A stretch of DNA of 64,000 nucleotides from Thermocrispum agreste DSM 44070 (GTDB lineage Bacteria > Actinomycetota > Actinomycetes > Mycobacteriales > Pseudonocardiaceae), in the NCBI RefSeq assembly GCF_000427905.1, contig NZ_ATYX01000010.1, positions 1-64,000 on the forward strand, read 5' to 3'. A program made the translations under genes and the position numbers. Below are positions 8,833 to 20,559 of this stretch, piece after piece. Under the pieces are notes generated by a model. It was not told the origin of the DNA. It worked only from the letters and a program-made list of their open reading frames with translations, and ran no database searches. Positions within the stretch are counted from its first letter, which is position 1. Each line of letters begins with the position of its first letter.

Positions 8833-9186
8833 ATGGCCGTCGAGTGGGAGCAAGTCATCGTGGACGCGGCCGACCCGATCGCGCTGGGACGCTGGTGGCA
8901 GCGGGCGCTGGGGTGGGTCGTCGTCGACCAGGACGACGAGATCATCGAGATCCGCCCGGCCCCGGACCGCAAACCGGGCCTGTTGTTCGTTCCGTCGAGC
9001 GAACCCAAGACCGGCAAGAACAGGTTGCACATCGACCTGCGCCCGGACGACCGCGACGCCGAGGTCGAGCGGTTCCTCTCCCTGGGCGCCCGGCGCGCCG
9101 ATGTCGGCCAGACCGGCGAGGAATCCTGGGTGGTGCTCGCCGACCCCGAGGGCAACGAGTTCTGCATCCTCGGATCCGCGCACTGA
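8833..9186 (+). CDS. VOC/glyoxalase-like domain protein
   Basis: A 117-residue single vicinal-oxygen-chelate domain. It begins [18 protein letters not shown], typical of actinobacterial glyoxalase-like proteins, has a central LHIDLRPDD strand, and ends with [11 protein letters not shown]. Possible metal ligands are the His in LHIDL and the Glu in GNEFC. Proteins of this fold catalyse isomerisation, epimerisation or dioxygenation, or bind antibiotics such as bleomycin; the substrate cannot be predicted. The start is ATG 8833, with no strong ribosome site close upstream. It is monocistronic in appearance. Confidence 0.85.
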   Translation: MAVEWEQVIVDAADPIALGRWWQRALGWVVVDQDDEIIEIRPAPDRKPGLLFVPSSEPKTGKNRLHIDLRPDDRDAEVERFLSLGARRADVGQTGEESWVVLADPEGNEFCILGSAH

Positions 9187-9350
9187 CGACGGCCGCGGGG
9201 CGCACGCACTACGGCGTCCGGCGATCACCCGCGGGCGACAGCGGCGCACACGACCTGCCCGGAAGGACACGAAACCACCATCGTGGGGTTGCGGCACGCC
9301 CTCGGATCGGGCGGGGATCGTGACGACACCGAGAGGAGGGGGGCCGCGCC

Positions 9351-9834
9351 GTGTGCGCCTATGTCCTGGTCGCCGAGGACGACCCGAAGCAGGCGGAACT
9401 GGTGCGCCGCTATCTGTGCCGAGAGGATCACACGGTACGCGTCGTGTCCAACGGTCGCGACGCCATCGACGAGGTCCGCCGCCGGCCCCCCCCGACCTGC
9501 TGGTGCTCGACGTCATGATGCCGGGTGTCGACGGCCTCGACGTGTGCCGGGCGCTCCGCCGCGACTACGAGGTGCCGGTGCTGATCGTCACCGCACGCAA
9601 GAACGCGGAAGACAAGCTGCTCGGTTTCGACCTCGGCGCGGACGACTACGTCACCAAGCCCTACGACCCGCGCGAACTCATGGCCCGGGTGCGCGCCCTG
9701 CTGCGCCGGGCGGCACCACGGGCCGACCGCTCGCTCAGCGTGGGAGACCTCGTCCTCGACCCGGTGCGGCACACCGTGCGCCTCGGATCGCGCGGATCAA
9801 CTGCACCCCGGCCGAGTTCCCCATCCTGGCCCTC
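9351..9834 (+). pseudogene. OmpR-type response regulator, frameshifted and truncated
   Basis: GTG 9351 follows a strong ribosome site (GAGGAGGG). The receiver begins in one frame ([15 protein letters not shown]), continues in a second frame after a run of eight C (9486-9493) as [12 protein letters not shown] (phospho-acceptor Asp), [10 protein letters not shown] and [10 protein letters not shown], and reaches the start of the winged-helix domain. There a second shift near 9790 moves [14 protein letters not shown] into a third frame. Homology then stops, so most of the DNA-binding domain is missing, and the next recognisable sequence is the tail of an ABC ATPase. Two shifts plus the truncation make this a decayed gene, although either shift alone could be a sequencing error. 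The family normally pairs with a histidine kinase, which is absent. Confidence 0.85.
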
Positions 9835-9841
9835 CCCGGAT

Positions 9842-10123
9842 CGTCCGCACCAGCTGTCCGGCGGCGAGCGGCAACGCGTCGCCATCGCCCGGGCCCTGGT
9901 CAGCGAACCCGCGATCGTGCTCGCCGACGAACCGACCGGCGCGTTGGACACCGCCAACGGCCAAGCGGTGATGGCGCTGCTGCGCGAGCTCAACGCGGCG
10001 GGCACCACCATCGCGGTGATCACGCACGATCGGGAGATCGCGGCCGGGCTGCCCAGGCAGGTGGAGATCCGCGACGGCACGATCCGGCGGGACGTCCGGG
10101 CCGGCCAGGAGGTCGCGGCATGA
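9842..10123 (+). pseudogene. C-terminal fragment of an ABC transporter ATPase (MacB/LolD type)
   Basis: The fragment starts abruptly at [19 protein letters not shown], the ABC signature motif. It continues through Walker B ([12 protein letters not shown]), the H-loop (VITHD) and a normal C-terminus that overlaps the permease start by ATGA. The Walker A half, about 140 residues, is missing, so it cannot hydrolyse ATP. By chance it is in frame with the middle part of the upstream response regulator, producing an apparent fusion. The intact ancestor would have powered the permease encoded next. Confidence 0.9.
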
Positions 10124-11334
10124 GCGATCCACGCCCGCGCCGGCCCCGGCTGGACCCGCTCGACGTGCTCGCGCACGGCGTCGTCGGCCTGCGCTCCCGG
10201 CCCCTGCGTGCCGCGCTCTCCGCGCTCGGCATCGCCATCGGCATCGCGACCATGGTGGTCGTGGTCGGGATTCCGGCGTCCAGCCAGCAAGCGCTCGGCC
10301 GGGAACTGTCCGCACTCGGCACCAACTTGCTGCGCGCGCAGGCGACCATGGACGAGCGGACCAACGCGCTGCCGCCCGTTCCGGAGCAGGCCGACGCGAT
10401 GGTGGAGGGGATCGGACCCGTCACCCAGGCCAGCGCGGCCGCCACCACCCACGCCCAGATCCGCCGCACGGACAAGATCCCGCCGGAGCAGTCCTCCGGC
10501 CTGACCGTGCTGGCCGTACGGCCGGACTTGCTGCGGCTGCTGGACGCCGAGCTGGTCGCGGGCACGCCGATCACCCGCGAGAACGAGGGGCTTCCCGTGA
10601 CGGTGCTCGGCGCGACAGCCGCGAGCAGGCTCGGCATCACGTCCCTGCCGCCCGGTCAGCCCGCGCCCAAGGTGTGGATCAACAACCGGTGGTTCACCGT
10701 CGTCGGCATCCTGGCCGCCACGCCGTTGGACCCGGAGGTCGAACGCTCGGTGCTGGTCGGATGGGGGGCCGCGCGAACCTGGCTGGGCTTCGACGGCCAT
10801 CCCACGGTGATCTACGCCAGGGCGGTCGAGGAGCACCTGGAGTCCGTGCGCGACGTGCTGCCCGCCACGGTGTACCCGGAGAATCCGGCCCGCATCAAGG
10901 CCAGCAGGCCGTCGGACGCGCTGGCGGCCAAGCGCATCGCCGAGACCACGTTCTCCGGGCTGTTCCTCGGGCCGGCCGCGGTGGCGCTGCTGGTCGGCGG
11001 GGTCGGGGTGGCCAACACCATGGTGATCTCGGTGCTGGAGCGCAAGCGCGAGGTCGGCCTGCGCCGGGCACTCGGCGCGACGAAGGGCCAGATCCGCACC
11101 CAGTTCCTGACCGAATCCGTCGTGTTGTGCCTGTTCGGCGGGTTGACCGGGGTGCTGCTCGGCGTGTTGGGCACCGCCGTCTACTCCGCCATCAAGAGCT
11201 GGCCCGCCGTCGTACCGCTGGACGCGACGCTCGGCGGGCTGGGGTCGGCGATGGCGATCGGCGCGCTGGCCGGGCTGTATCCGGCCATCCGCGCCGCCCG
11301 CCTGACACCGACAGAAGCGCTCGCGGCACCGTGA
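10120..11334 (+). CDS. FtsX/MacB-type ABC permease
   Basis: The 404 residues have one N-terminal membrane segment (about 25-45, [18 protein letters not shown]), a large extracytoplasmic MacB-like domain, and three C-terminal membrane segments. The hallmark [27 protein letters not shown] lies between the second and third. This is the layout of type VII ABC permeases that move substrates or transmit mechanical force across the envelope rather than import. The start ATG overlaps the stop of the broken ATPase (ATGA), so translation was coupled to it. The reading frame itself is intact. With its ATPase truncated it is probably non-functional unless another ATPase serves it, and loss of the partner may be recent. 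Confidence 0.88.
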   Translation: MSDPRPRRPRLDPLDVLAHGVVGLRSRPLRAALSALGIAIGIATMVVVVGIPASSQQALGRELSALGTNLLRAQATMDERTNALPPVPEQADAMVEGIGPVTQASAAATTHAQIRRTDKIPPEQSSGLTVLAVRPDLLRLLDAELVAGTPITRENEGLPVTVLGATAASRLGITSLPPGQPAPKVWINNRWFTVVGILAATPLDPEVERSVLVGWGAARTWLGFDGHPTVIYARAVEEHLESVRDVLPATVYPENPARIKASRPSDALAAKRIAETTFSGLFLGPAAVALLVGGVGVANTMVISVLERKREVGLRRALGATKGQIRTQFLTESVVLCLFGGLTGVLLGVLGTAVYSAIKSWPAVVPLDATLGGLGSAMAIGALAGLYPAIRAARLTPTEALAAP

Positions 11335-11372
11335 TCGCGGGCCTGCCTCCCTGCCGCCCTGCCCCGCGTCGG

Positions 11373-12407
11373 CTAGCGCCCGCCGGTGGCCGGCGCGGCG
11401 GTGGCCACGTTCGGCATGCCGCGCCGCCACACGGCACCGGCGCCCAGCATGATCAGCCCGGCCGCCGCCCACACCGCCAGCACCAGCCACTCGCCGCCGG
11501 TCGAGGCTCCGGGGAAGAAGCTGATCGAGCGCAGCAACTCCACCGCCGCGCCGTTCGGCAGGTAGGCGCCGACCGTGGCCATCGGTTCGGTGAGGAATTC
11601 GCGCGGCGCGAAGATCGCTCCCCACGGGTTGCCGACCAGCACCACCAGCAGGATCGCGACCAGGATCCCGGCTCGGCCGAGCAACGTGCCCAGGCCCGCG
11701 ACGAAGGCGCCGATGGCGAGCATGCCCATCGCCAGCGCCGCCGAGACGAGCCAGTAGTTGCCGGGCAGCACGTCGAACCAGGGCCCGAGTACGGCGCCAC
11801 CGACGAGCCCGCCCGCCGCCGCGGTCACCCCCAGGGTCGCGAAGCGGCGAATCGGGGTACGCACCAGCACCAGGGCGACGACCGCTCCGGCGATCCCGCC
11901 GATGAGCACGGGCAGGATCGCGATGTTCACCGCCTGACCGGCCCGCCCGACCGGCACCACGTCGGTGACCGTCACCGTGCCGGGCAGGCCCCCTGCGGCC
12001 AGTTGCGCATTCAGCGCGACACCCAGCTGGTTGAGCAGTTGCGTGATCTGCAGGCTGTCGGCGCTGGCGGTGAGGATCTCCGGTTGCTGCCCCAGCACGA
12101 TGGCACCACGCACGTCGCGGGCGTGGATCGCGGCCACCGCCGCCTGCCGGTCGGGCACCGTGGCAACCTCGAACAGCTCGGGGCTGCGCGCGGTGAGCTG
12201 CTGTTCGACCGCGGCGACCGCAGGCTGAGGCCCGGCGACGGCGAGCGGGATGTGCTGCGGGCTCGCCGTGGTGATCGGCCACAGGAAGGCCGCGACGAAC
12301 AGGCCGATGAACAACGCGACCGCGAGCCCGGCGCCGACGGCGACGCGCCACGACGTCGGCTGCGCAGCGATCTGCTGCTCCTGCTGGTCCGGGGTTGTAC
12401 TGGCCAT
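11373..12407 (-). CDS. ABC-2-type permease-like membrane protein
   Basis: The 344 residues have an N-terminal membrane helix (about 24-46), an extracytoplasmic domain of about 130 residues, and five or six C-terminal membrane helices. LPNGAAVELLRSISFFPG between the last two helices is typical of ABC-2/YhgE-like transporters. No ATP-binding domain is present. ATG 12407 has GGGAG seven bases upstream; an open extension upstream to 12554 lies over the furA promoter and is not used. It is divergent from furA and converges with the FtsX-type permease. The export substrate is unknown. Confidence 0.8.
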   Translation of the reverse strand: MASTTPDQQEQQIAAQPTSWRVAVGAGLAVALFIGLFVAAFLWPITTASPQHIPLAVAGPQPAVAAVEQQLTARSPELFEVATVPDRQAAVAAIHARDVRGAIVLGQQPEILTASADSLQITQLLNQLGVALNAQLAAGGLPGTVTVTDVVPVGRAGQAVNIAILPVLIGGIAGAVVALVLVRTPIRRFATLGVTAAAGGLVGGAVLGPWFDVLPGNYWLVSAALAMGMLAIGAFVAGLGTLLGRAGILVAILLVVLVGNPWGAIFAPREFLTEPMATVGAYLPNGAAVELLRSISFFPGASTGGEWLVLAVWAAAGLIMLGAGAVWRRGMPNVATAAPATGGR

Positions 12408-12544
12408 GACTGCTCCCAACGAGGTGGCGCGACCGGATCGGCCAGAGCGCCGTCGGTTTCCTGCAATTCGCCTGCCGACCCCGGATGGTTGCTGTGCAGA
12501 TCGCGCGACCGTTGTCACCCGAACGCGGCCAAGATCACCCCAAA

Positions 12545-12559
12545 CTTGAATCATTCAAG
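12545..12559. promoter_or_regulatory. Palindrome in the furA promoter, probable FurA operator
   Basis: CTTGAATCATTCAAG is a perfect 7-1-7 palindrome in an AT-rich patch 21 bp before the furA ATG. It overlaps a possible -35 (TTGAAT, 12546-12551), with a weak -10 (CAGACT) 17 bp further on. Mycobacterial furA genes have a comparable AT-rich autoregulatory site at this place. Confidence 0.65.
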
Positions 12560-12580
12560 AAAATTCGGCAGACTCCGGGC

Positions 12581-15273
<2,693 letters not shown>

Positions 15274-15298
15274 CCCGAGCTGATTGTCAGCTCCGCTG

Positions 15299-15338
15299 CC
15301 GCGCGGTGTCGTCCTGCCGGACGGCACCGCGCGGTTTT
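15299..15338 (+). terminator. Intrinsic terminator after katG
   Basis: A 10-bp stem (CCGCGCGGTG / CACCGCGCGG) with a 16-base loop is followed directly by TTTT, 26 bp after the katG stop. Confidence 0.9.
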
Positions 15339-15613
15339 CGTGTGCGGCTTCCGGCAGGTGACCGTCCGGTCGCCGGATCGGCTCGACGGCCCGGCGCCGG
15401 GCTGCAGGGCATGGCCGGCGGTGTCGGCGCACCCTTGGTTACGCGGTCGAGCCAGGCGCTGACGGGAACAGCGCCCAGGGCGGGCTCCTCCTGCAGCAAG
15501 GCGTGTCCAATCCCGCCGACGACAGCGAGACCGGCGTGCCGCCCAGCCAGCTCCGAAGGCAGCGCCAGGCGGCCGTCCCGGTTGCCCCAGGACGGCCGCG
15601 TGTGATCTCGGCG

Positions 15614-15703
15614 TACTCCGGCTACGCGTGCGCGGGCAGGGCCTTCCGGTGGACACGCCCGCTTGGCGGGCAACTTACTCCGGCTACGCGTGCGCGGGCA
15701 GGG
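15614..15703. repeat. 28-bp direct repeat duplicating the 3' end of the YhgE gene
   Basis: The 28 bp at 15676-15703 contain the last codons and stop of the leftward YhgE/Pip gene. They recur identically at 15614-15641, 62 bp further downstream of that gene. The rest of the gap 15339-15683 holds no gene. Confidence 0.9.
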
Positions 15704-17729
15704 CGGGCCGGCGGAGCCGCTTGCCCGACAGGTACCGGCGGCGGTCGGTGACCACGACGGCGGCCAGCGTGCCGACCAGCAGCCAGCCGACCAGTTCGGC
15801 GATGCCCCCGGCCAACCCGGGCCCGTCGGCCGCGATCGCCCGCAACGCTTGGATCGCTCCGTGGGTCGGCAGGTAGTCCGACACCGTGTACAGCGGCCCG
15901 GGCAGGGTCGACACCACACCGGTGGCGCCGGTCAGCACCAGCACCGCGAGCGATGCCAGCCTGCCCGGCCTGCCGAAGATCGCGGCCAGCGCCTGGTTCA
16001 ACGCGACGAACGCCGACGACGCCAGCAGCGCGACCGCCAGGAATCCGACCGACTCGCCGAAGCTCAGCTCCAGCACCGGCACGGCCACCGCGGTGATGGC
16101 GGCGGCCGCGAGCGCTGCCGCCGTCGCGCCGGGAACGGCGGAACGAACGATGATCTTCCAGGTCGGTTCGCGCGCGGTCAGCACCTCGTCCGGCACGGCC
16201 CGCGTGACGATGTAGGTGGCCAGCGCCAGCGACCACAGCGCCAGCGCGGCGAACAGGGTGATCGCCAGCGGTCCGATGGGGGTCCCCTGCATGCTGGTCA
16301 GCGTCGGGGTGGCCGCCACCGTCTTGAGGTGGTCGCGCTCGTCGGCACTGTAGGTGGGGATGTCGTCGCGCCCCTTCGCCAGGCCGTCGCTCAGCTTCTT
16401 GGCGCCCTCGTCGAGCTGCACTGTGCCGTCGCTGAGCTTGCGGGCGCCGCCGGCCAGTTCGCTGGCACCTCCGCCCAGCTCCTTCGCACCGGATGCCAGC
16501 TGCTTGGCACCCTCGTCCGTTTGCTGGATGCCACTGTCCAGCTTCCTGGCTCCGCTGGCCGCGTCGGCGATACCACGCACCAGCGTGCCCATGTTGTCGG
16601 CCAGCTGCTCGTTGCCCTGCGCGACCTTCCGTGCCCCCTTGGCCAGCGCCGACACCGCATCCCGGGTCTGCACCGCCGCGGAATGCACCGAGTTCTTGGC
16701 CGCGTCGATCTTCCCGGCCTCGGCGGCCAGCCGGTTCGCAGCGGCGCGCAGCTCGTCGCAGAACCCCGGCAGCTCTTCCGAGCTCGGGCACCGATCGACC
16801 AGCTCCTGCAGCTTCTTGGCCGCGTCCTCCGCCGACGGCAGCGCGTCGACCGCATTGATGATCCGGTTGGCCAGCGGCACCAGGTTGCCTGCCAGCTGCT
16901 CGTTGCCGTCCGCGACCTGCTTGGCCCCGTCGGCGAGCTGGCGGGTCAGCTTCGGCAGCTGCGCGGTGTCCTTCTCCGCCTTGGTCAGCCCGCCCGCCAG
17001 CTGCGACGAACCGTCGGCCAGCTTCCCGGTGCCGTCGGCCAGCTGCGCCGCACCGTCGGCCAGCTGGGCGATCGCATCGGCCAGCTGGCTGGACCCGTCG
17101 GCGAGCTTGCGCGAGCCGGGCACCAGTTCCCCGGTGCCGTCGGCCAGCTTGCTCGCGCCCTCCACGACCTTGCCCATCTCCTTGTGCATCGTGGAGAAGC
17201 CGACGTAGATGTTGTCCAGGTACGTCTCGACCACCTGGCGGTTGAGCGTCTGCTGCGTGGTCCGGGCGATCATCTGCGCCAAGCTGGGATCGACCACACC
17301 CGCGCTGGTCGACGTGCGCACCTGGACGACGGCGCGGCGCGCCTTGAGCGGATCCTTCTCCGCGGTGGACGTGGCGCGTTTGGAGAAGTTCTCCGGGATG
17401 GTCACCACCGCGGCGTATTTGCCGCTCTTCAGCCCTTCCTCGGCGTCCTCGTCGTCGGTGAGCACCCACCGGAAGGCGGAGTCCTCGTTGTGGGTCAGGC
17501 TGCCGGCCAGCTCCCTGCCCAGCGGCACCATCTGCCCGTTCACCTCGACCGGCTTGTCGTTGTTCACCACCGCGGCCGTCGCGGTGCCGTGGTCGCTGTC
17601 CGGAGCCCAGAACGCCCAGGTGAGCAGGCCCATGACCAGCACAGGGATGACGATCAGCCCGGTCCAGGTCTTCCACGTCAACGGGCCCGAGGACAACGCG
17701 CGGGCGGAGTTGGCGAACGGCTTGAACAT
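15684..17729 (-). CDS. YhgE/Pip-family membrane protein
   Basis: The 681 residues start with a membrane helix (about 20-44) and a Pip-type extracellular domain. Then comes a long stretch (about 190-470) of leucine/glycine heptads such as KLADGSSQLADGIAQLADGA, expected to form a rod. The protein ends with five or six membrane helices of ABC-2 type. Relatives include phage infection protein Pip, the EsaA-like secretion component and YhgE. They act in envelope export or as phage receptors. The ATG shares a base with the stop of the MMPL gene (TGATG), so the two are translationally coupled, and all three genes of the locus are presumably controlled by the adjacent TetR. The last codons are duplicated downstream. 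Confidence 0.93.
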   Translation of the reverse strand: MFKPFANSARALSSGPLTWKTWTGLIVIPVLVMGLLTWAFWAPDSDHGTATAAVVNNDKPVEVNGQMVPLGRELAGSLTHNEDSAFRWVLTDDEDAEEGLKSGKYAAVVTIPENFSKRATSTAEKDPLKARRAVVQVRTSTSAGVVDPSLAQMIARTTQQTLNRQVVETYLDNIYVGFSTMHKEMGKVVEGASKLADGTGELVPGSRKLADGSSQLADAIAQLADGAAQLADGTGKLADGSSQLAGGLTKAEKDTAQLPKLTRQLADGAKQVADGNEQLAGNLVPLANRIINAVDALPSAEDAAKKLQELVDRCPSSEELPGFCDELRAAANRLAAEAGKIDAAKNSVHSAAVQTRDAVSALAKGARKVAQGNEQLADNMGTLVRGIADAASGARKLDSGIQQTDEGAKQLASGAKELGGGASELAGGARKLSDGTVQLDEGAKKLSDGLAKGRDDIPTYSADERDHLKTVAATPTLTSMQGTPIGPLAITLFAALALWSLALATYIVTRAVPDEVLTAREPTWKIIVRSAVPGATAAALAAAAITAVAVPVLELSFGESVGFLAVALLASSAFVALNQALAAIFGRPGRLASLAVLVLTGATGVVSTLPGPLYTVSDYLPTHGAIQALRAIAADGPGLAGGIAELVGWLLVGTLAAVVVTDRRRYLSGKRLRRPALPAHA

Positions 17730-20428
17730 CAGCGGACCTCCACCAGCTGTGGCGTCAAAGCAAGGAAGTGGGTACGCGCCCCCGGCAGCAGGTCGAGCAG
17801 CCGCTGCGGGTCCTGGCAGCTGAGCACGAAAGTGGCCGGCCGCCCGGACCGGGTCCGCCCGAGCGCCAGCATCTCGCGCAGCTCGTCACGCGAATCGGTG
17901 CGCAGCACCAGGTCGGCGTCGTCGAGCAGCACCAGGCGCACGTCGTCGTGCAGCGCGGCGCGGACTTCCGCCACCGGATCCTCGGCGTCCCGGCACGGGA
18001 TCACCGCGACGTCGCGCCGCACCGCGTGCGTGTGCTGGGGCAGCACCCGGCCGAGCACCTTGAGGTCGCCGCGCACCCTGGTGACGCGTCCGGCCAGGGT
18101 GAACAGCAGCGCGGACTTCCCGACCTCGCCGGCCCCGTGCACCACGAGCACGTCGCCGTGCGGGAGACGGATGTCCACGTCGCGGTAGATCGGCTCGCCG
18201 CGGTGGTCGTCGAGGCTCACCGCGCGGGCGCTGACCGCCTCGTCCACGCCCGGCCACTCGCGCAGGTTCAGCTCGCGTACCAGGCCTTCGCCCTCCGCGT
18301 CGAACGCGGGCAACGCGCGATCCAGCTTCTTCGGCAACCACCACGCGGCACGACCGAGCAGCGCCATCACCGCGGGCACCAAGGTCATCCGCACGATGAA
18401 GGCGTCCACGAACACCCCCACCGCCAAGGCGAACGCGATGGGCTTGATCACCGGACTGCCCGCCGGCACGAACGCGGCGAACACCGCGAACATGATCACG
18501 GCCGCGGCCACCACCACCCGGGAGGCCGACACGAACCCGGTCTCGATGGCCCGGCGGGCGTCCCCGCCGTGCACGTAGTCCTCACGAATGCGGCTGACCA
18601 GGAACACCTCGTAGTCCATGGCCAGGCCGAACAGCACGCCCATGAGGATGATCGGCAAGAAGCTGATCACGCTGCCGACGTGCGTGACGTCGAGGACGTC
18701 GGCGAAGTTCCCGTGCTGGAAGACGAACGAGGTGGCACCGAACGCCGCGCCGACCGACAGCAGGTAGCCCACCGTGGCCTTGATCGGCACCCAGAGGGAG
18801 CGGAACACCATCGCCAGCAGGATCAGGGAGAGGCCGACGACCAGGATGCCGAACGGCAACAGCGCGTCGCCGAGCTGCTCGGACACGTCGATGCCGATCG
18901 CGGTCAGCCCGGTGACCGCGAGCTTGGTGTCGTACTTCTCCTCCAGCCGGGGCCGTTCCTCGCGCAGCGTCTGCACCAGCTGATCGGTTTCCGGCGAGTC
19001 CGGCGCCGTCTCGGGAATCACCTGGATGATGCCGGTGTCCACGGACGGATTGGGCGTGGCCATCGGCACGGATGCGACGCCGGGCAGCCGCCGGATCTCG
19101 TCGGCCAGGTCGTCCATCAGGCCGAGCGGATCGCGGCTGGTGATGATGTCCGCGGTGACGATCAGCGGACCGTTGTAGCCGGGGCCGAAGTGCTCGGAGA
19201 CCACGTCGTAGGTGTCCCGGGCCGGGTTGCCCTCGGCCTCGGTGCCGTTGTCCGGCAGGGCCAGGCGCAGATCCGCCGCGGGGATCGCCATCACGCCAAG
19301 GCCGCCGATCACCAGCACGACGGTGAGCACCGGCACCTTGGTGACGGCTCGCACCCAACCGCGGGCGAACCGGCGATTGCTCCGCTGCGCCCGGCGCCTG
19401 CGCCGCTTGGGACGCAGCCGCTCACCGGCGAAGGCCATGAACGCGGGCACCAGCGTCACGGCGACCGCGACGGCCAGCGCGACGGCGATGGCAGCGGCCA
19501 GGCCCATGATGCTCAAGAACGGGATGCCTGCGACGGACAGGCCCGCCACCGCGATGATCACGGTCAGGCCGGCGAAGATCACCGCGGAACCCGCCGTGGC
19601 GGTGGCGCGCGCGATGGACTCCTCGACCTCGAGCCCTTCGGCGAGCTGGTCCCGGTGCCGGGACAGCAGGAACAAGGCGTAGTCGATGCCGACCGCAAGG
19701 CCGAGCATGATCGCCAGCATCGGCGTGGTGGACGAGATCGTGGTGAACGCGGTGGCCAGATACACCAGCGCGACCGCGATGCCCACCCCGACGACGGCGG
19801 TGATCAGCGGCACCACCGCGGCGATCAGCGAGCGGAACAGCAGCAGCATGACCACCAGCGCGACGACCATGCCGAGGCCTTCGATCGCGCTGAGCTTGGG
19901 CACCTGGTCGGCGAACGCGTTGCCGCCGGTGTAGACCTCGGCGCCACCGCCCACCTCGTCCGCCAGGTCGGCGGCGATCTCGGTCAGGTCGGCGCGGGTC
20001 TGCGGGTCGACGTGGGTCTGGTCGACCTCCAGCGCGACGGTCAGCATCGCCGCGCGCTTGTCCTCGGCGATCGCCCCCTTGACGTTCTTGTCGAACGGGC
20101 TGATCGCGGCGGCTACCTGGTCGAGACGCTCGATGCGGTCGACGGCGCCTGCCATGGCCTGCTTGATCTGCGGGGTGTCCACCGACTCGCCGTCCGGCAC
20201 CAGCAGCACCAGCTGCGCCGAGGCACCGCTGACCTGCGGGAAGACCCGGCCGAGATGGTCGAGCGCCTGCTGCGACTCCGAGCCGGGGATGGTGAAGGTG
20301 TCGTCGGTGCCCTGTGCCGCCACGGCCGTCACGCCGCCGATCCCGGCCAGCGCTGCCACCCACAGGACGACGACGAGCACGCGAGCCCGAGCTGCCGCGC
20401 GCCCGAGACGGTAGAGCAACGACGACAC
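17729..20428 (-). CDS. MMPL/RND-type transporter fused to a C-terminal P-loop domain
   Basis: Of 899 residues, the first 730 or so form a two-fold MMPL permease. There is an N-terminal helix (about 14-36), an extracellular loop, the GIDYALFLLSRHRDQL motif, a second loop, and GLAMDYEVFLVSRIREDY in the second half. It probably exports a lipid or drug using the proton gradient. The unusual part is a C-terminal cytosolic domain of about 170 residues with a Walker A (VVHGAGEVGKSALL, near 761) and Walker B (VRLVLLDDADL, near 828). It resembles an ABC nucleotide-binding domain but no LSGGQ signature is visible. GTG 20428 has AGGAG seven bases upstream. It is coupled to the YhgE gene and divergent from the TetR gene. 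Confidence 0.9.
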   Translation of the reverse strand: MSSLLYRLGRAAARARVLVVVLWVAALAGIGGVTAVAAQGTDDTFTIPGSESQQALDHLGRVFPQVSGASAQLVLLVPDGESVDTPQIKQAMAGAVDRIERLDQVAAAISPFDKNVKGAIAEDKRAAMLTVALEVDQTHVDPQTRADLTEIAADLADEVGGGAEVYTGGNAFADQVPKLSAIEGLGMVVALVVMLLLFRSLIAAVVPLITAVVGVGIAVALVYLATAFTTISSTTPMLAIMLGLAVGIDYALFLLSRHRDQLAEGLEVEESIARATATAGSAVIFAGLTVIIAVAGLSVAGIPFLSIMGLAAAIAVALAVAVAVTLVPAFMAFAGERLRPKRRRRRAQRSNRRFARGWVRAVTKVPVLTVVLVIGGLGVMAIPAADLRLALPDNGTEAEGNPARDTYDVVSEHFGPGYNGPLIVTADIITSRDPLGLMDDLADEIRRLPGVASVPMATPNPSVDTGIIQVIPETAPDSPETDQLVQTLREERPRLEEKYDTKLAVTGLTAIGIDVSEQLGDALLPFGILVVGLSLILLAMVFRSLWVPIKATVGYLLSVGAAFGATSFVFQHGNFADVLDVTHVGSVISFLPIILMGVLFGLAMDYEVFLVSRIREDYVHGGDARRAIETGFVSASRVVVAAAVIMFAVFAAFVPAGSPVIKPIAFALAVGVFVDAFIVRMTLVPAVMALLGRAAWWLPKKLDRALPAFDAEGEGLVRELNLREWPGVDEAVSARAVSLDDHRGEPIYRDVDIRLPHGDVLVVHGAGEVGKSALLFTLAGRVTRVRGDLKVLGRVLPQHTHAVRRDVAVIPCRDAEDPVAEVRAALHDDVRLVLLDDADLVLRTDSRDELREMLALGRTRSGRPATFVLSCQDPQRLLDLLPGARTHFLALTPQLVEVR

Positions 20429-20450
20429 AATCAGCTCCTATCGGTATTTG

Positions 20451-20499
20451 GATACATTGTGTATCGTAGATGCAGAGTGTATCCGATGCACTGTGTATC
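20451..20499. promoter_or_regulatory. Three tandem 15-bp operator-like sites
   Basis: GATACATTGTGTATC (20451-20465, perfect 6-3-6 palindrome), GATGCAGAGTGTATC (20469-20483) and GATGCACTGTGTATC (20485-20499) lie between the divergent MMPL and TetR genes. An overlapping ATCCGAT...ATCGGAT dyad spans 20481-20503. They are the probable binding sites of the TetR regulator. Confidence 0.8.
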
Positions 20500-20559
20500 G
20501 GATCACCTGGCAAGATCTGCAGCACACCGGGCAGCCCCACCGACACCGAGGAGGACGCG

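Noticed and set aside
8696-10123. A continuous 475-codon frame that seems to encode a response regulator-ABC ATPase fusion protein
   Set aside because: The true regulator start (GTG 9351 with ribosome site) is in another frame, and the fused ATPase lacks its Walker A half. The junction is a deletion scar, not a designed fusion.
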